Part shown: positions 48,701 to 63,700 of the stretch, piece after piece
How the letters are laid out: the number at the start of each line of letters is the position of its first letter
Position numbering within the stretch: the stretch's first letter is position 1
Source of the DNA: Branchinecta lynchi
Taxonomy: Eukaryota; Arthropoda; Branchiopoda; Anostraca; Branchinectidae
DNA length: 64,000 nt
Reading direction: 5' to 3'
NCBI GenBank assembly: GCA_023053575.1
Contig: JAKZAP010000005.1
Span: forward strand, 4,588,001-4,652,000
Made by a program: the position numbers and the translations under genes
The notes under the pieces: model-generated
What the model was told of the DNA's origin: nothing
The model's input: only the letters and a program-made list of their open reading frames with translations
Database searches by the model: none

Positions 48701-51700
48701 CAAATGCCCTTAATGCTCACCTGATAGCTATAGTACAAACTTACCCACCTTTAAGACCGACACCTGAAAGTACTCCAGAAGATGAAAGTGAACGTTCTGG
48801 TTTGGCAGTTCCAGAGCTATCAGAGGCTGAGATTGCTTCAAAATTAAAAAAAATTAAAAAAACATCAATTACACCTTTTGACATCCCAGTTCAACTCATA
48901 AAAGCTTTCCCAGAGGAGTTAGCTGTACCTCTCCAGAGTATTTATAATATGATTTCTAAAACTGGCCAGTATCCAAAGAAATGGAAGCTTGGTTTTGTCA
49001 CCCCAGTCCCAAAAAAAGGATGTCCAAATGATTTTACGGGAGTGAGACCAATTACTATGACTTCAATTTTCAGCAAGATTTATGAATCATTTGTTGCAAT
49101 ATGGTTGAAAAAACACCTCCTTTCAATGATTGATAAAAAACAATTTGGGAATTTACCAAAAACTTCGACAACACATTACCTTGTTAGCTTGATTGATTTT
49201 ATTTTGAAAAATTTGGATTGCCCAGGGAAGTGGTTAAATTTGTTTGCAATAGATTTTAAAAAAGCTTTTGATTTAGTTGATCATAATATTTTATTGGAAA
49301 AACTGAGACAGAAAAATATTCCGGATTTCATTTTAAAAATTGTGCGTGGTTTTCTAACGGAAAGGCAGCAAGTTGTAAAATATAAAGGCCTTCATTCATC
49401 TACTAGTGCTATATACTGTGGTGTCCCACAAGGAACCGTGTTGGGACCTCTTTGTTTTTTTATTATGATAAATGATATTGCTATTGATGCTGATGAGAGA
49501 TGGAAGTACGTGGACGATTTGTCACTTGTGGAAGTATTGCATCGATCTTTTAAAAGCCAAGCAATGACAATAGTCCAGGATGTAGCAACGGAAGCAAAAA
49601 ATTCAAATATGGTTGTAAATGCGGAAAAAACAACGGTTTTGACCTTTTCTTTTTTATCGGATGAGCCAAGTTTCCACCCTGAGTTCGATGATGGCCTCCT
49701 CTCGGAGGAAATTAATCTCCTTGGAGTCGTCGTTTCGTCTGATCTCTCGTGGAAGAAAAACACTGATAGCATGATTAGAAAAGCCAATGCGTCTATTGTT
49801 ATGTTAAAAACACTAACTAAATTTAAGGTCCCTGAAAAAAAGATGTTGCGTCTGTATTGTACGTTTGTTCGTCCTCTTGTGGAGTATGCTTGTCCGGTTT
49901 GGCACTATGGTATTACGAAGGATGAATCTGATCGTATAGAAAATATTCAGAAACGTGCCCTAAGAATTGTGAACAGGGGCCCTAAAATACCGTACTCTGG
50001 CCTTCTTTCTTTATTTGGACTGGATGCGCTGTCTAATAGGAGGCAGAAGTTGTGTCAAAATTTTGGACTAAAACTCCTTGAACACCCAACTCTCCGATCC
50101 CTTTTACCCCCGGATTTTGAGGTTGAACGCCCAGGGCCACCAAGGCAAGTATCCACCAAAGTCCCGAAGCTCATGCCGATCGCAAGTAACCGGGAAAGAT
50201 ATTGTAATAGCTTCATTCCGAAATTTGTTGATTTTTACAATAATGTTACTTTGTCTTAGTTATTTTGTTAGGAATTTTATTTCGGTTGTTGACTTCAATG
50301 GTTTACCTTTTATTTTGATTACGAATTTGATTTTAACAATTGTTGTATATATTACTTGACAAAGGTCAAACAATTTGGTTGGACAAGTACGAAATTTTGT
50401 ACCTGAATTATACAATAAATCTAATCTAAAAACATACATTAAAAACTAACCAAAATTATCAGCATGTACTAGAAAGTGGCTGAATTACATATACAATACT
50501 GAATAAGAAAACTATACATTCTAAGCTTGCTGGCCGAGCTCCATAGATTAGGTATGACTCTGACAAGCACATCGATTCCATACAAAAAGTACAGAGGCTC
50601 CGTGGTTCACCTTACCGTCGAGAAATACTTGAAACCCTTCTTTCACCTAAACAAGCATGTCGCTTTCAACGGTGCCATTTCGTCGAGAGTTTCAAGATGC
50701 ACCATGACTATCATGTCCCTGGTGACACGCTTTTGATTTTCAGTAAAATTGGCCTACGTGGACACGAATTCAAGCTGTGGGACTAGCTCTACTCTAAAGC
50801 TTCCCTTTCATCTGAAGTGGTAATTCGTGATTTTCTCAATGCTTTGAACGAATCCTCGGTCAACCTCTATTGTGTAGAACGAATAATGCTTCAAACTAAA
50901 TTTGTAGAAGCTGTGACAATTATTATTATTGTCATGTCCTATACAAAACAAATCAGGAAGACTGAGACCGCTTACCTTAAACGTAGGTCTCCAGCTCACA
51001 GGTTTGACGATGTCAACTTGAAATGTGCAAAAGTTGATCAAAGCGAACGTAACCAAGAACAGATTAGTGATCAACATAGCAATGAGATCGAGTTTCACTG
51101 AAAAAAAAAGTGTTTTAAAGTCTGTTTGACTTTCAGGGGTTGTATACGTATTCTACAAAACATCCTGTCTGTAATATCCAAAGTGTTTGAAGCTTTTCTG
51201 AAAAAAAGTGGCTACTGGAAGACTTTGTCGACAAAATTGACACGTGCCAATACTGTTTTATTAAACATTCTAGCACAGTCCACTACCTTGCAAAAATTGT
51301 CGAGGAAACACTGGATCACCTAGAAAACGAGGAGGCATCTGTAGAAATCTTGCAAGCAGACGTGGCAAAAGCCTTTGACAACTCAAGTCATCCTCACATC
51401 ATTGAAGCGATGCAAGATTTTAGACCATTTTTAAAGACAATGGTTTTCAGCTTTCTGTTGAGAAGAAAGCAGTGCGTTAAACACGATGGTGATATGTCCA
51501 TACCTTTGGAATTATTTTGCGGAATTCCCCAAGGAACTGTGATCGGGCCCAGCTTAATTTTAATCCTATCAAATCTAATAGCGACATGGCACAAAAATCG
51601 TGACAAATTTACCAACGACCTAACAATACTCGCCCTTCAAGAGAGCGGTTCTATAACCAGTCTAAAACAGATTGTCGAACTCTTGGAACGGGACTTCGAA

Positions 51701-54700
51701 GACAAGAAATTAAAAATAAACCGCAAATAATCCGCAGTGATGCGAGTAAGTTTTCTTAAAAGTTAACTGCCACCCCCTGAAAGTACTGGTATTCAAATTG
51801 TAAATAAGATCAAAGTTTTAGGTGTTGTTTTAAATTCTAAATTTAATTGGGATGACCGTGTTTACGAAATGACGAGAAAAGTAGATTTTTCTGTTAGAAA
51901 TCTAGTCACTCTCCGTCGTTTCGGATTTAATAGTGAATCATTACTAAATTGTTATAAATTGTACATAAGGTCAATTGTCGAATAAGCGTGTACTGCTTGG
52001 CAGGCAGGGTCGACCTAAGAGCAACCTGAAGAGTCGGAGAGCGTACAGAAACGAGCCGTAAAAATTATATTGGGTCAGGAACAGTCCGATTACGAGAAAA
52101 GCTCCAACTCCAAAGACTGTCTCGCAGACGCCACGACTTAACCATGAGTTTTGGTAAACAAGTATTTATGTCGGGGAAGCACGGAAACCTTCTACCACCT
52201 GAGGCACCGCAGCCAAGATATGCAACAATGCACAACAAGACCAAAGGTTTCGATGGGATCCCAAAAATTCAATATCTGATCCAGACAACTGGGTCTTGTC
52301 TTGGCCAGATCCAGTCTTCGCCAGACTCCTTGAACATTTTTACAATTAAAATTCAGAAACAGATTAAGGCCAAATAGCTAATCACCTGAGAAAACCAAGT
52401 TCAGATTTGGATTCAGCATGTGTGTTTACCCCTATAAGTCATATCTGTTTTGACGAAAACTTCCTGCCACTTCTGCCAATTTCCCGGTTCCGGCCGAACT
52501 CCAGAACTACTGCATCTCTTCTTACCCCTAAATCGCTTATCTAATCAACTAGAAATAAAACTTTGACTTCCAACAGTTTTCCGGTTTTGGCCGGATTCCG
52601 GACGAACTACATATCCGGGTAGAAACTTGTTTTCACATAAGTGTTCAGCATGTCTTCTTGCCCTAAATCAAACATCCAATCAACTCCAAATTAAACTTTT
52701 AATTCTGACAAACTTTCCGGTTTGGGCCGGATTCCGGTCGAAATACTGTTCCGTCGAGAAAATAGTTTTCACCATCGTCTTCAGCATGTCTCCCTACCTC
52801 TAAATCGAACATTTAATCAACTTCAAATAAAACTTTTACTTTCAACAAACTTTCCGGTTTGGGCCGGATTCCGGGCGAAATACTTGTCCATCGAGAAAAT
52901 AGTTTTCACCATCGTCTTCAGCATGTCTTCCTACCCCTAAATCGAACATCTAATCAATTTCAAATAAAACTTTTACTTTCAACAAACTTTCCGGTTTGGG
53001 CCGGATTCCGGGCGAAATACTTGTCCGTCGAGAAAATAATTTTCACCATCGTCTTCAGCATGTCTTCCTACGCCTAAATCGAACATCTAATCAACTTCAA
53101 ATAAAACTTTTTTCTTTCAACAAACTTTCCGGTTTTGGCCGGATTCCGGGCGAATTACTTGTCCGATGACAAAATGGTTTTCACCATCGTGTTCAGCATG
53201 TCTTCTTACCCCATAATCGACTATCACATTAGCTGTTTCAAAATATTTTGTTTGTCCCTTAATTTCAATCCCCTCCCCCACCCCTAAATGTAGAGCTACA
53301 AAGCCCATCTACGAACTTGACTGGTCCGACGACCCAACAAACCTTCTCACCAAGTTTCATCAAAATATCTCATTCCCTTCGAGAGTTATCGTGCTTACAG
53401 ACGGACGGACGGACGGACGGACGGACGGACAGACGGACGGACGGACGGACGGACAGACGGACAACTTTTGCGATGTCATAGGTATCCCTCCACTTACGTT
53501 TTGGGATCCCAAAAACAAGCTTGTGCCTTGCAAAGCGTCTGCGTCTTCCCGATACAGGCGCTCGTTCAGGCAGTATTTTGTACATTATATGAACATGTAG
53601 GCATAAATAGAGAGTGACAAATCGCAATGAAATCGCCAATTAATATGACTATGTAATAAAAATTGTATATTTATGTATTTACAGCTGTGCATCTATCTGT
53701 AAAATAATATACAGCAACTAAATGTTATCTTACGATTCCGCTGGCACAATTGCTGAAAGCAAAGAGCACACAGAGGTACACGTAAAGATCGAGTCACAAA
53801 TTTTGCAGAACTAACAGTTCCCTGACCAGCCACCCTGTTGCACAACCCTCTTTCATACAACTAAAATATTATAATAACAGGTATGCTGAATTTTCTCAAG
53901 CTAACCATATGTACCAGGGTTAGCTACCAGGATAACACTCACATCGTATAATGATCATTTCAATCTCCCGCTTGGTAAAGATCTTGCGTTCCCAAGATCC
54001 CAGTCAGAGACAAAGTGCTAGTTATATGTTGACGCACGTCACCCCAGCCCCCGACCTCTTTCCCATTATTAGAAAGTCATCAGTAAACAAAACTTTCCGT
54101 GACCTCTCTACCATATCTTCGACGACCACACAGTCCGATACTTCCAAGCGGACTAGTTTCTGTCGATCCCCTCGTACAATCAGCACTTGTCCACGGATAT
54201 AACGGTGGAAACCAAACCTTAGCTTATTACCTAAGGCCCGTGACGTGTTCGGGATGTCATGAAAGAACAAGACCAAAGTTTTCGATGGGATCCCAAAAAT
54301 TCAATATCTGATATATACAACTGGGTCTTGTCTTAGCCAGATCCAGTCATCGCCATACTACTTGAAGATTTTTACTATTAAAATTCAGAAACAGATTAAG
54401 GCCATTAGCTAATCATCTGAAAAAAACAAAGTTCTATAAGTCATATCTGTTTTGACGAAAACTTCCTGCCATTCTGCTAATTTCCCGGTTTGGGCCGAAC
54501 TCCAGAACTACTTGTCAGGCGAAAAAAAAAGCTCAAAAACGAGCTCGGGTATCTTCTTTCACCAATAATGAACATCTAATCAACTTCAAATCAAAATTTA
54601 ACGTATAACAAATTTTCCGACTCAAGCCGGATTCCGGTCGAACATATGTCCGGTTTAAGTATGATTGTCACACACGGATTCAGCATCTCCTCTTACCCCT

Positions 54701-57700
54701 AAATCGGTTAAATAATCAACTACAAATAAAACTTTAAACTTCTAACAATTTTCCAGTTTTGGCCGGATTCCGGGCAAACTACATGTCCGGGTAGAAAATT
54801 GTTTTCACATAAGTGTTCAACATGGCTTCTTGCCCTAAATCGGATATCTGATCAACTCCAAATAAAACTTTTAATTTTAACAAAGTTCCCGGTTTGGGCC
54901 GGATTCCGGGCGAACTACTTGTCCGTCGAGTAAATGGATTTCACCATCGTCTTCAGCATGTCTTCCTACCCCTAAATCGAAGATCTAATCAACTTCCAAT
55001 AAAACTTTTACTTTGAACAAACTTTCCGGTTTTGGCCGGATTCCGGGCGAACTACTTGTCCGATGACAAAATGGTTTTCACCATCGTTTTCAGCATGTCT
55101 TCTTACCGATAGTCGACTATCACATTAGCTGTTTCAAAATATTTTGTTTGCCCCTTAATTTGAACCCCCACCCCTAAATGTAAGGGCTACAAAGCCCATT
55201 TACGAACTCGACTGGTCCGGCGACCCAACGAATCCTCACACCAAGTTTCATCAAAATATCTCATTCCCTTCGAGAGTTATCGTGCTTACAGACGGACGGA
55301 CAGACGGACAACTTTTGCTATGTCATAGGTATCCCTCCACTTACGTTTTGGGATCCCAAAAAGGGAAATTCAATTAAGTTAATGTTGCAGAATATATATT
55401 TGTATCTATATATACTGAGCCCACCGGTCAGCGAGGCCGCCGGACGCGTTTACACTTATGAACCGTTCTATGTTAGTAAATGGAAAATATTGACTTTTCG
55501 TGCGAAGTTAGGAGCCGCATATGATCGGCTAAAGTATAGTCAACACCGATATAACCAAGATGATTATTAGGCAATCTGCAATCTGCTTCCCGAGTAACGG
55601 GAGCTTCAGCTGTCTTCGGGGTAGAAAAAAGACTAATATTTGCTGGATACCTTACGGATCCATATTTTAATCGCTATTTGTCACAAGTATTGATAATGAG
55701 AAAATGAAAGACTTTCAGACACCAGTCCACTTGCAGCGCTAAAAAAGGGCGCAAGTGCTCGGACGTGGAGCGTAAAAGTAAAATGTTTATCACAATTATA
55801 TACAAACAGCTTTAGAACCAAGACATTTCTCTTCACCAATAACCAGACAAGTATTGAACTAACCTTGTAATCACCCCCCTTTAAAGGCTTTAAATGTAAA
55901 GAAACCGCCAGTACAAATCCAAAGAAATGGTGAAGATCTTGCACGAATAGCATTTGTTCGAACACTGAAAGGTCTACCTGCCAATTCCACCCTTTAAAGT
56001 TCTTGTTCATTAGCAAGGTAATAACAAGTGCAATAAACCAGTTCGTAGTAGACTAATGCCCCCTTTGTCACAATTCATTAAGTAAGGCATATCATCAATC
56101 ATATGACAAAACAGTCCAGTTTCCATCTGTTCATTAAAGATTAAAGTACGTCGCGTCGTCTTATTTGTTGATGTTACACCAAATCCTCATCCATAGATAT
56201 ATCTCCCCAAATAGACGACCAAACCCAAATAGACCCCAAATCATAGACGAACTTAACTCATGGGAAATCTGGGCCCAGCTGCCCATGAACGGGAGGGGGG
56301 GGGGGGGGGTCGGGACCCATCAAAATATACACCGTATTTACACTTTTTTTCCTCAAGTATACGAGCTTAGAGTTTGATTCCAGTCACGGATTAAAAAACT
56401 TTCTTCATGGGCAATTTTGGGCGCCCATGAACGGGGAGGGTGGGGTGGTTCAACTCTCCCCGGTCCCTATGATCCTGAAGCACATAGGAATTTCATCGTC
56501 TTGTCTCCACTTATTGTCAAACTAAAAACATTAAAAAATGGGCAATCTGGGCCCAATTGCCCCTGAACCAAGTGAGGGTGGGGTTTGGGACCCGCAACAA
56601 GTACAAAGAGACCCCATCACAGTCCTAACAAGTTTCAACTTGATACCTGTTGATTCCTGGCAAGGGTAACGAACTTTACTCCTGGGCAATCTGGGCCCAG
56701 TTGCCCACGAACGGTGTAGGTGGGGGAGCTGCAACTTTAAAAGCAATTTCCTAGCCCTATGAGCTACACGTCCAAGAAATTTCATCGTCCGATGTCCAGT
56801 TCTGGTCAAGTTATGAACATTATTCGCTGGGCAATCTGGACCCATTTGCCCCTGAACCGGTTGGGTGTGGGGGGTGGGACCCCCAAAAGGCACAACTACC
56901 GTCCTACTTACCGTCGTTACTACGCATGACGTCATGAATTCTGGCTTTTTGCCTTCAAGGCTGGAATGATTTTTCTATTTCCCAGCAGAATATCATACCA
57001 CGGGCGAATCCGACTAATCACGTTACAGAGATCCGTAGTTACTACGCTTACTACGACCCGAGCGTGGTAAACAAATAGTTACTATTTCGAGAAATTTGTT
57101 GAAGGGTGGAACACGCTGTTAATTGACAGATTTCATAGTAATGTCAGAAATGCTGGTATTCACGATTGGCGTGCGTTGCATTCAGGGGTTGACTGGTGAC
57201 GAATAAACATTTAGGGGTTGGTGCTCGCGGACTGGAATTCCTGCCAGGATTTCAGCACCATCATCAATTTCATAATGATTTTTCAACTTCGTAATGAAGC
57301 ACAAACTACGGCTGCAAAAAACTGATCGTCTTTCCGCACCGTTACCTGGAGGTATAATGTGGTGGGAAGGATAAGAGTATGTTCTCAATGACGCATGTAT
57401 GCTAAAGATGACGAAAGAACAAATGAAATCTGTGAGAAGTTATTTGAGGTTTGCGATGGATCGTACACCAAGGTTCTTTTGCTTGGATTTAGATTTTGCC
57501 ACGGAACAAGAGCTTTTTACGCATTAAATTACATTCTAGGAGCGCCGGGTCACTATTGGAAGTTACTTACCTATCAAAATAAAGATCATGCAAATGATGT
57601 ATGATACAGCATAGAGACGAAGGGCTTCCTTCCCTTTACCGTAGGGCTTTGCAAACCAATCGAGGAACGGGTATATCTTGTCGTCACCAATTACCTACAC

Positions 57701-60700
57701 GAGAAAAAACAGGCTCTATGTGAAAAATAATTATATATGACTCCCAGTGACCTTTTAATTATTTGTATTTATTTATTTATTATTACATTTAGCGTTAAGC
57801 TTTTAGCTTGTCGCCATTACTTACACAAGTACAAACGGATTACGTATACTTCACACACAGAAACTGATACACTACAAAAGTAACCACTACAAAGCAACTG
57901 AGTAAAATGGGTCGACTATGCCACGCTAAACGTTTGGATACTGCCTGAACCAACAACTTAAACTGGCAAACTGTTCCACCGTTCGATTACCCTATTGACG
58001 AATGAACACTGGCCAATTTTCTTATGTGGTTTCGGAGGGTACAGTTTCTAAGGGTGTTTGCGGGTTGTAGGGTAGTGACTGAACTTGAAAAATGAATTGG
58101 GATCAACATCATCTGCTCCTTTAATTATCCGAAATGCGTTAATTATGTCACTACGGTGCCTTCGAAGGATGGGAGCCGAAGTCGAGTGAGCCTCTGCGGA
58201 TATGGAAGGTGTTGAAGGTATCGGATCAACCTGGTCGCCCTTCCTGAACTTTTCTACTCAAGTAACTTGGGGCAACTTGGGGCAAACAAACACGGGGTTA
58301 AGAGAACAGAGTGACCTGGGTATAAAATTGGTTAGACCCCCCCCCCCCCTCCCGCCCGTTCATACTCAAGGAAAACTGAAAACTCCTCAAAATTGCTGAT
58401 CCTGGATATCTCAACTTAAAAAACAGTGATTTCCTTGGGGCAAGAAAGTAGTTCAGTTTGGATTCCTTGAATTCGCAAGTGTCACCTGCTGACTCTCTAA
58501 GATTACTGGGAGATGAAAAACAAATATGTCACGGGTTAGAGGGGAGGAGAAAATATACACCAGACCCCCTAATGCAAACATGCAGAGTGTAGCATGAATT
58601 CTAGAACAAACTCTGACTTTCCCTCAAACAGTAGCTGCGTTCTTTGTCACGGGAGTTCTCACCGGTGGTCTCCGATTTTTCTTATAAGCCGTTTTCGCAT
58701 CCACCGGTGACTTCTCACCAGTCTTATAACCCGTTTTTGAACTAACCAGTGTCCGGTTTTATCTCACCAGTGCGGACTAACCAGAACCTACTCGTGAGCC
58801 CGGCTTCAGCGAGGAGTTGGCCGGTTTTCATCAACACACCAGTGAACCAGAAGAACGCGTTTTAAGGAAAGAACCGGACACTGGTGACTAAACACCAGTG
58901 ACAGCCCGGAGTGCAACGAAAGCAGCTAGTAATCGAGCACTCTCAGCAAAGAATTAATCAATTACCTGGAGGAGTTTTGGTGCTGAAACGTAGCTAGCCA
59001 GAGCTGTGCTGAGAGTGGAAGCGAAACACCCTGCGTAATTGATCGGACCATAAGCAGAAATCAAAGTCATGGCTTGATAATCATTAATGAGACCGTAACT
59101 ACAATTCTTGTTGGTACAGTTGAATGCTGAGCTACTGTAGATGCTCGAATTGTTTATGTCAAGCAAGTCCCCGGTCGCCTCACGGACCATAACGCCAGCG
59201 CACATTATGCCAACCACAGCGTACGTCAAGCTGGTGATTACAACGGCCCAGATTGTTCCTTTCGGGATTGCTTCGTTTGGACGCTGAAAGGAAACAAGGA
59301 TGATTACCAAGGGTCATGGCTTTCAAAGTTAACACTTCCGGCCGATACTATTGATGACTAGATCTTCCTGCCGATGAAGAATCACATTGTGCCTAGTGAA
59401 CCTGACAACAACAAATGTTGTTGATTGGTTGCCAAAGGCTTCGTCCTTTCCGAGGTTTATTGGCGTGTTTCTTACTTGATCATATAGAGCATTAGAATCG
59501 GCTTGAGCCAGAACGCGCATTTGCAGGAGGGTTGGACTAGCCTTCGCCGCCCTTCGCAGTCCAGGGGCATAACTACCATCAGGGTGGGGGACTGGGGGCA
59601 GACCAAAACTGTGCCTACAAAGTTATGTGCGTGTCAAAAGAATATAGGAATAGGGCGCGACAAATAATTTTCGCTTGACGTCAGATACTATACTAACATT
59701 TCTACATAATAATATAATTTAAGTAAATAACCTGCGACCTTCCACGTGAGACCGTAGTGTATGTGTTGGTAGTTATACTGTAAGAAGTGCAGAAAATACT
59801 GGAAGGACTAACAGATATAATGGTCATGAAAGTAGACTGGATTTGTACAAGAGCTACGACAAATCCTTTGAGAGACTTGAAGTCTGAAACATGGAATTTT
59901 TCAGATAAAAGATTTCATGGACGCAAAACTAAGGCACAGGTGGTAAGACGACCTTATACTATTCGACTGGCTAATCCCTACACCTAGAGGAAGCAAAGCA
60001 ACGAGACCAGTTACCTACCACTATACATATTCTTTGAGCCCAAGATGACTTTGAAATATATATTCAAATAATGTATACAACGGATACGTCAGCTACGATT
60101 CTTCATCAGCAATATTTCGGCCCTTCTTGGCAAGGGTCTTTTTTGGCAACAGCCTGACGAGGACCCTTGCCAAGAAGGGCCGAATATCGCTGATCGAGAA
60201 TCTTAGCTGACGTATGCGCTGTATACATTGTTTGAATATACCACTATACACACCTCAACCCACGTAAGTGACACGCCCTTCCATTAACAGAGAATTTCAG
60301 GAAAGGCGCAGTTGGCGAAAATTTCCGGTAATATTTACGATGTGTCTGATTTGGAATCACAAATGAAAGATCGGACTAGCTGCGATATCATAAGGGGTCG
60401 CTGTCTCAACCACCAAACGTCATTTCAAGCAAATGTCAGTTGGCCCACACCAACAATTCGATAGTTTGTTCACTCGTCAATCTATCCACAGATAGTTCCT
60501 ACACTGCCCGCGCCAGTCCACCCATTTCATAAAGTTTGGGTTTACAGTATGGAAGGAATGTGGCAAACGGCGAACTGGTGTTGTAAATAGCGTCCGACTA
60601 TATACTAAGCGTAATTTTCCTAAAGTTACGAAACAGCATCAGGCTAATAACATTTTAAAGCCGTCAAAACTTGCCTCTGGTGATACTAACTTCGTCTGAA

Positions 60701-63700
60701 AAATACTGAGAAAGACAAAAAGTAAAGCTAGTCCTTTTACTGAGATCACTTAGGACGAATGGTTAAAATGGTTTAATCATTTTAAAAGTGAGTTTAGCCC
60801 ACCCAACCAATCGCTTCAGAGCAAGTACGAGAATATGCTGGTTCAATACCACAATGACTTAAAAAGAGGAAACGAGTTTTCTTGTATCTATGTCAATGGT
60901 TTCTGCTTGTATTTCAAAACTGAAAAAGAAATGATCTAGAGGAGCTGACCCTGTATTGTGTAAAATATCTGAATTGTTGGTTATAGATGAAATTAATATT
61001 AAGTGTTACCCCCCCCCCCCCCCACACACACACACAAACACACCAGCTCGGGTTCACGAAAGGGGTAGGTCGTGACCATACACACTATCTGATTGCAAAT
61101 TTGATATCGAATGTTAATGAAAATCGCGAGACTCTTGTTTTTGCGGGCCTTAACGTAATGTTCTCATTTTCCTTTCTTTTCTTTCTTTGTTCTTTTTCTT
61201 CTTCTATATTTAATTACATCGTCTTTGCAAATTTGTGTACTATGATGGGCAATAAATCTATTAAGTCCGTCAGTTTATCCACACATCAGTTCTTTAACAG
61301 AAATGTCAGTTCGCCTGCAAAAACTGTCAATACACCCACAGACTGTTTACCGAAGCACCTAACGGTTTTCCCTAGACACGCGACTTACGTGGCAACGCGT
61401 GACGCGGCTCGAATGCTGCTCGCCTCTCTTTACACTTTACATACAAAATATGAGTTTATTTCCAAAATTTGTGCCTAGTGAAATTTGTGTTGTGTGGGCG
61501 AACTATAGGATTTTTTGCCTTGAGTGAACTGACGCGTATGGGCCAGGCCAGACGTGTGGAACAATTGATACGTGGACGAACTGACGTTTGGAAGAAGTGA
61601 AGTGACGTGCGGACGAACTGTTGGAAATCCGCTCGTAGCCACGAATTTTCCAGGCAAACTGACGTTTGTGTGAACCGACGTCTGGCAGAACCGACGTGTG
61701 TGTGAACCGACGTCTGGTAGAACTGACATTTGTGTGAACCGACGTCTGGGCGAACTGACAGGACCCCATCATAAGTATTACCGCATGTGACCACGATAGC
61801 TTGCGGATGGAGCAAGGTCAAGTTCTTAGATTCACTGGTATCTCAACGTTTAGGGCTGTCGTGAGGAGGCATAAAATGTGCATGGGGAGGTCTTTCCTAA
61901 GTTTTTGTCGGAGCTTCGTGTTTCTCAAGAAGTATTGCTATCAGTTTAATTAGAAAGATAAAACTGAAAGATTATACATAGTGCAAACAATTTGGATCTC
62001 GTAGCAAAATACGTTAACTAAAACAGAGCTGACATACCACGATTTGTCAGGAACCTTCTTTCGGACAAAACTCTTCCGATGGATTTTCTTTTCTGACCCT
62101 GTTGGCACGGGGGGGGGGGGGAGGCCCCTCCCACTCTTACTTACGCCCCCCCCCCCCCCCCCCGTGTAAAAGTGAGGAAAACTGCTGAAGATTAGTGTTA
62201 CTTGTCAATCCATCCATTTTCTTCGCATTGTCTTCAAGGGAATTTCCATGGCGGATGTGGAGTTCAGATTTTTCAGTTCAGATTTCTTTACTTTATTTAG
62301 CCACGGATTAATATGTCCTTGGTATTACCTTGTTTGATTTAAACAGCAACATAACGTATGTCACATACCATGAGTTGCCAAGATACAAGACACACTTTTT
62401 AAACTCACCCTTAGATCTCCCGACACGTTCGCACCTGCTAAAATGCCAATGCAAGCTGGGAAGAACACAGAGAACACTGAAAAGAAGTCTTGCGTGACTC
62501 CACCAAGCGAAGTATATCCAGGGAACCAATTTTCTTTGAAGAGGTGATCTGGAAAATAGCACATTGTAAAAATGCTATATTTTAACAGTTAAATTTGTTG
62601 TTGTTTGAAGGTTGACGTCAAGTGGGCTTCAGCCCAAGCACGCTCGTGCCACTGAGTTTATGAATACTTTTAATTGTCCTTCAATCTTTTTAACCCATAT
62701 GTAGGTTCAATTCAATGAACTTTTGACTATTGGCTATGTCAATACTTTAAAAGGGAAGGGGTCTTTCTCAAGACGTCGTCTGAATCTGGGTAAGTGTTCA
62801 TCAGTGTATCTTCGTCTATTCTTTGGGTATTTTCGAATCTCACTTTCACTCGTCAATCTATAACACATAAACTTCCATTAACTCAACCGTTTTCGTCATA
62901 AAACTACTCATCTCCTCTGGGGTCTTCTTAAAATACATACAAATAATACCTAATCAAATAACTTAAAACTAAAAAATCTTATATAACTTTGTACTTTTTA
63001 TGAAATTACCCAAATAAATCACAGACAATTTTTTGGCCCATGCAGGGGCACTTGAATGGAATCCCTTACTGAAAAACCACCATTTTTTTTTTATCACATT
63101 TACTTTTAAAATCACTCTCTGAGCATCATACTTTTTGCAAAATAATAGGATGTGCCTTACATCATCTACAACGTTACACTCGCGACAATTTGATGATGCT
63201 TTTGTCGTGGTACACTGAAGAACATATTTCTGGAAAGTGTCAAGTGCCTTGCCTAACTGATGATATATCCATTGAACTTCTAAACTCGCCTTTTCAGTTC
63301 CTCTCTCGGAACACATTAGACGTGCTGAGATTAACAGTGTAAAAACAAAAATCGTCGAACGTATCTACGGGTTTAATTAATGTACGAAATCACTAATTCA
63401 TAACAAGAAAGTTTTGAACTTACTGTCATAGTGAACATATCCACGTGCGACTTGGACCTCATTTGTTGACCCGATGAAAGACCCAACGAAGAAGTTCACC
63501 AGCGCAATCACAAGGATGACCAGCAGTACCAGCTGGGTCTTCATTTCATACTTCATTCCCGCTTGGCAGAGAGCAGCAACCAATACCATAAGTATGGTTC
63601 CCAGGATTCTCGTGTCGTTGTCTCCTCCGTCAACGATTATCGCGCCATTGAAATAGTTCTTCATACAATCTTGCAAAGTTTGAACAAACCCAACAACGTT

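Larger units (their letters stand above)
60394..61767. mobile_element. Small Mutator-like element with GTCAGTT-subrepeat TIRs
   Basis: The left end (GGGGTCGCTGTCTCAACCAC...) and the inverted right end (GGGGTCCTGTCAGTTCGCCC...) align over more than 60 bases, both made of units with (A/G)CGTC.GTTC and CAAATGTCAGTT. The 7 bases ATCATAA flank both sides (60387-60393 and 61768-61774). It encloses a LINE linker fragment and a poly-C/CA tract but no transposase. Confidence 0.75.

Noticed and set aside
52722..53077. Similar short frames [16 protein letters not shown] and [16 protein letters not shown]
   Set aside because: They repeat with the family D core period and have no independent evidence of coding; the same holds at 27729-28236.
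57395..57604. Plus-strand 69-codon frame over the SLC12 exon
   Set aside because: It is antisense to the conserved exon at 57571-57694.
61456..61821. Three overlapping Ser/Arg/Thr-rich minus-strand frames
   Set aside because: They are translations of the subrepeats of the right TIR of a Mutator-like element.
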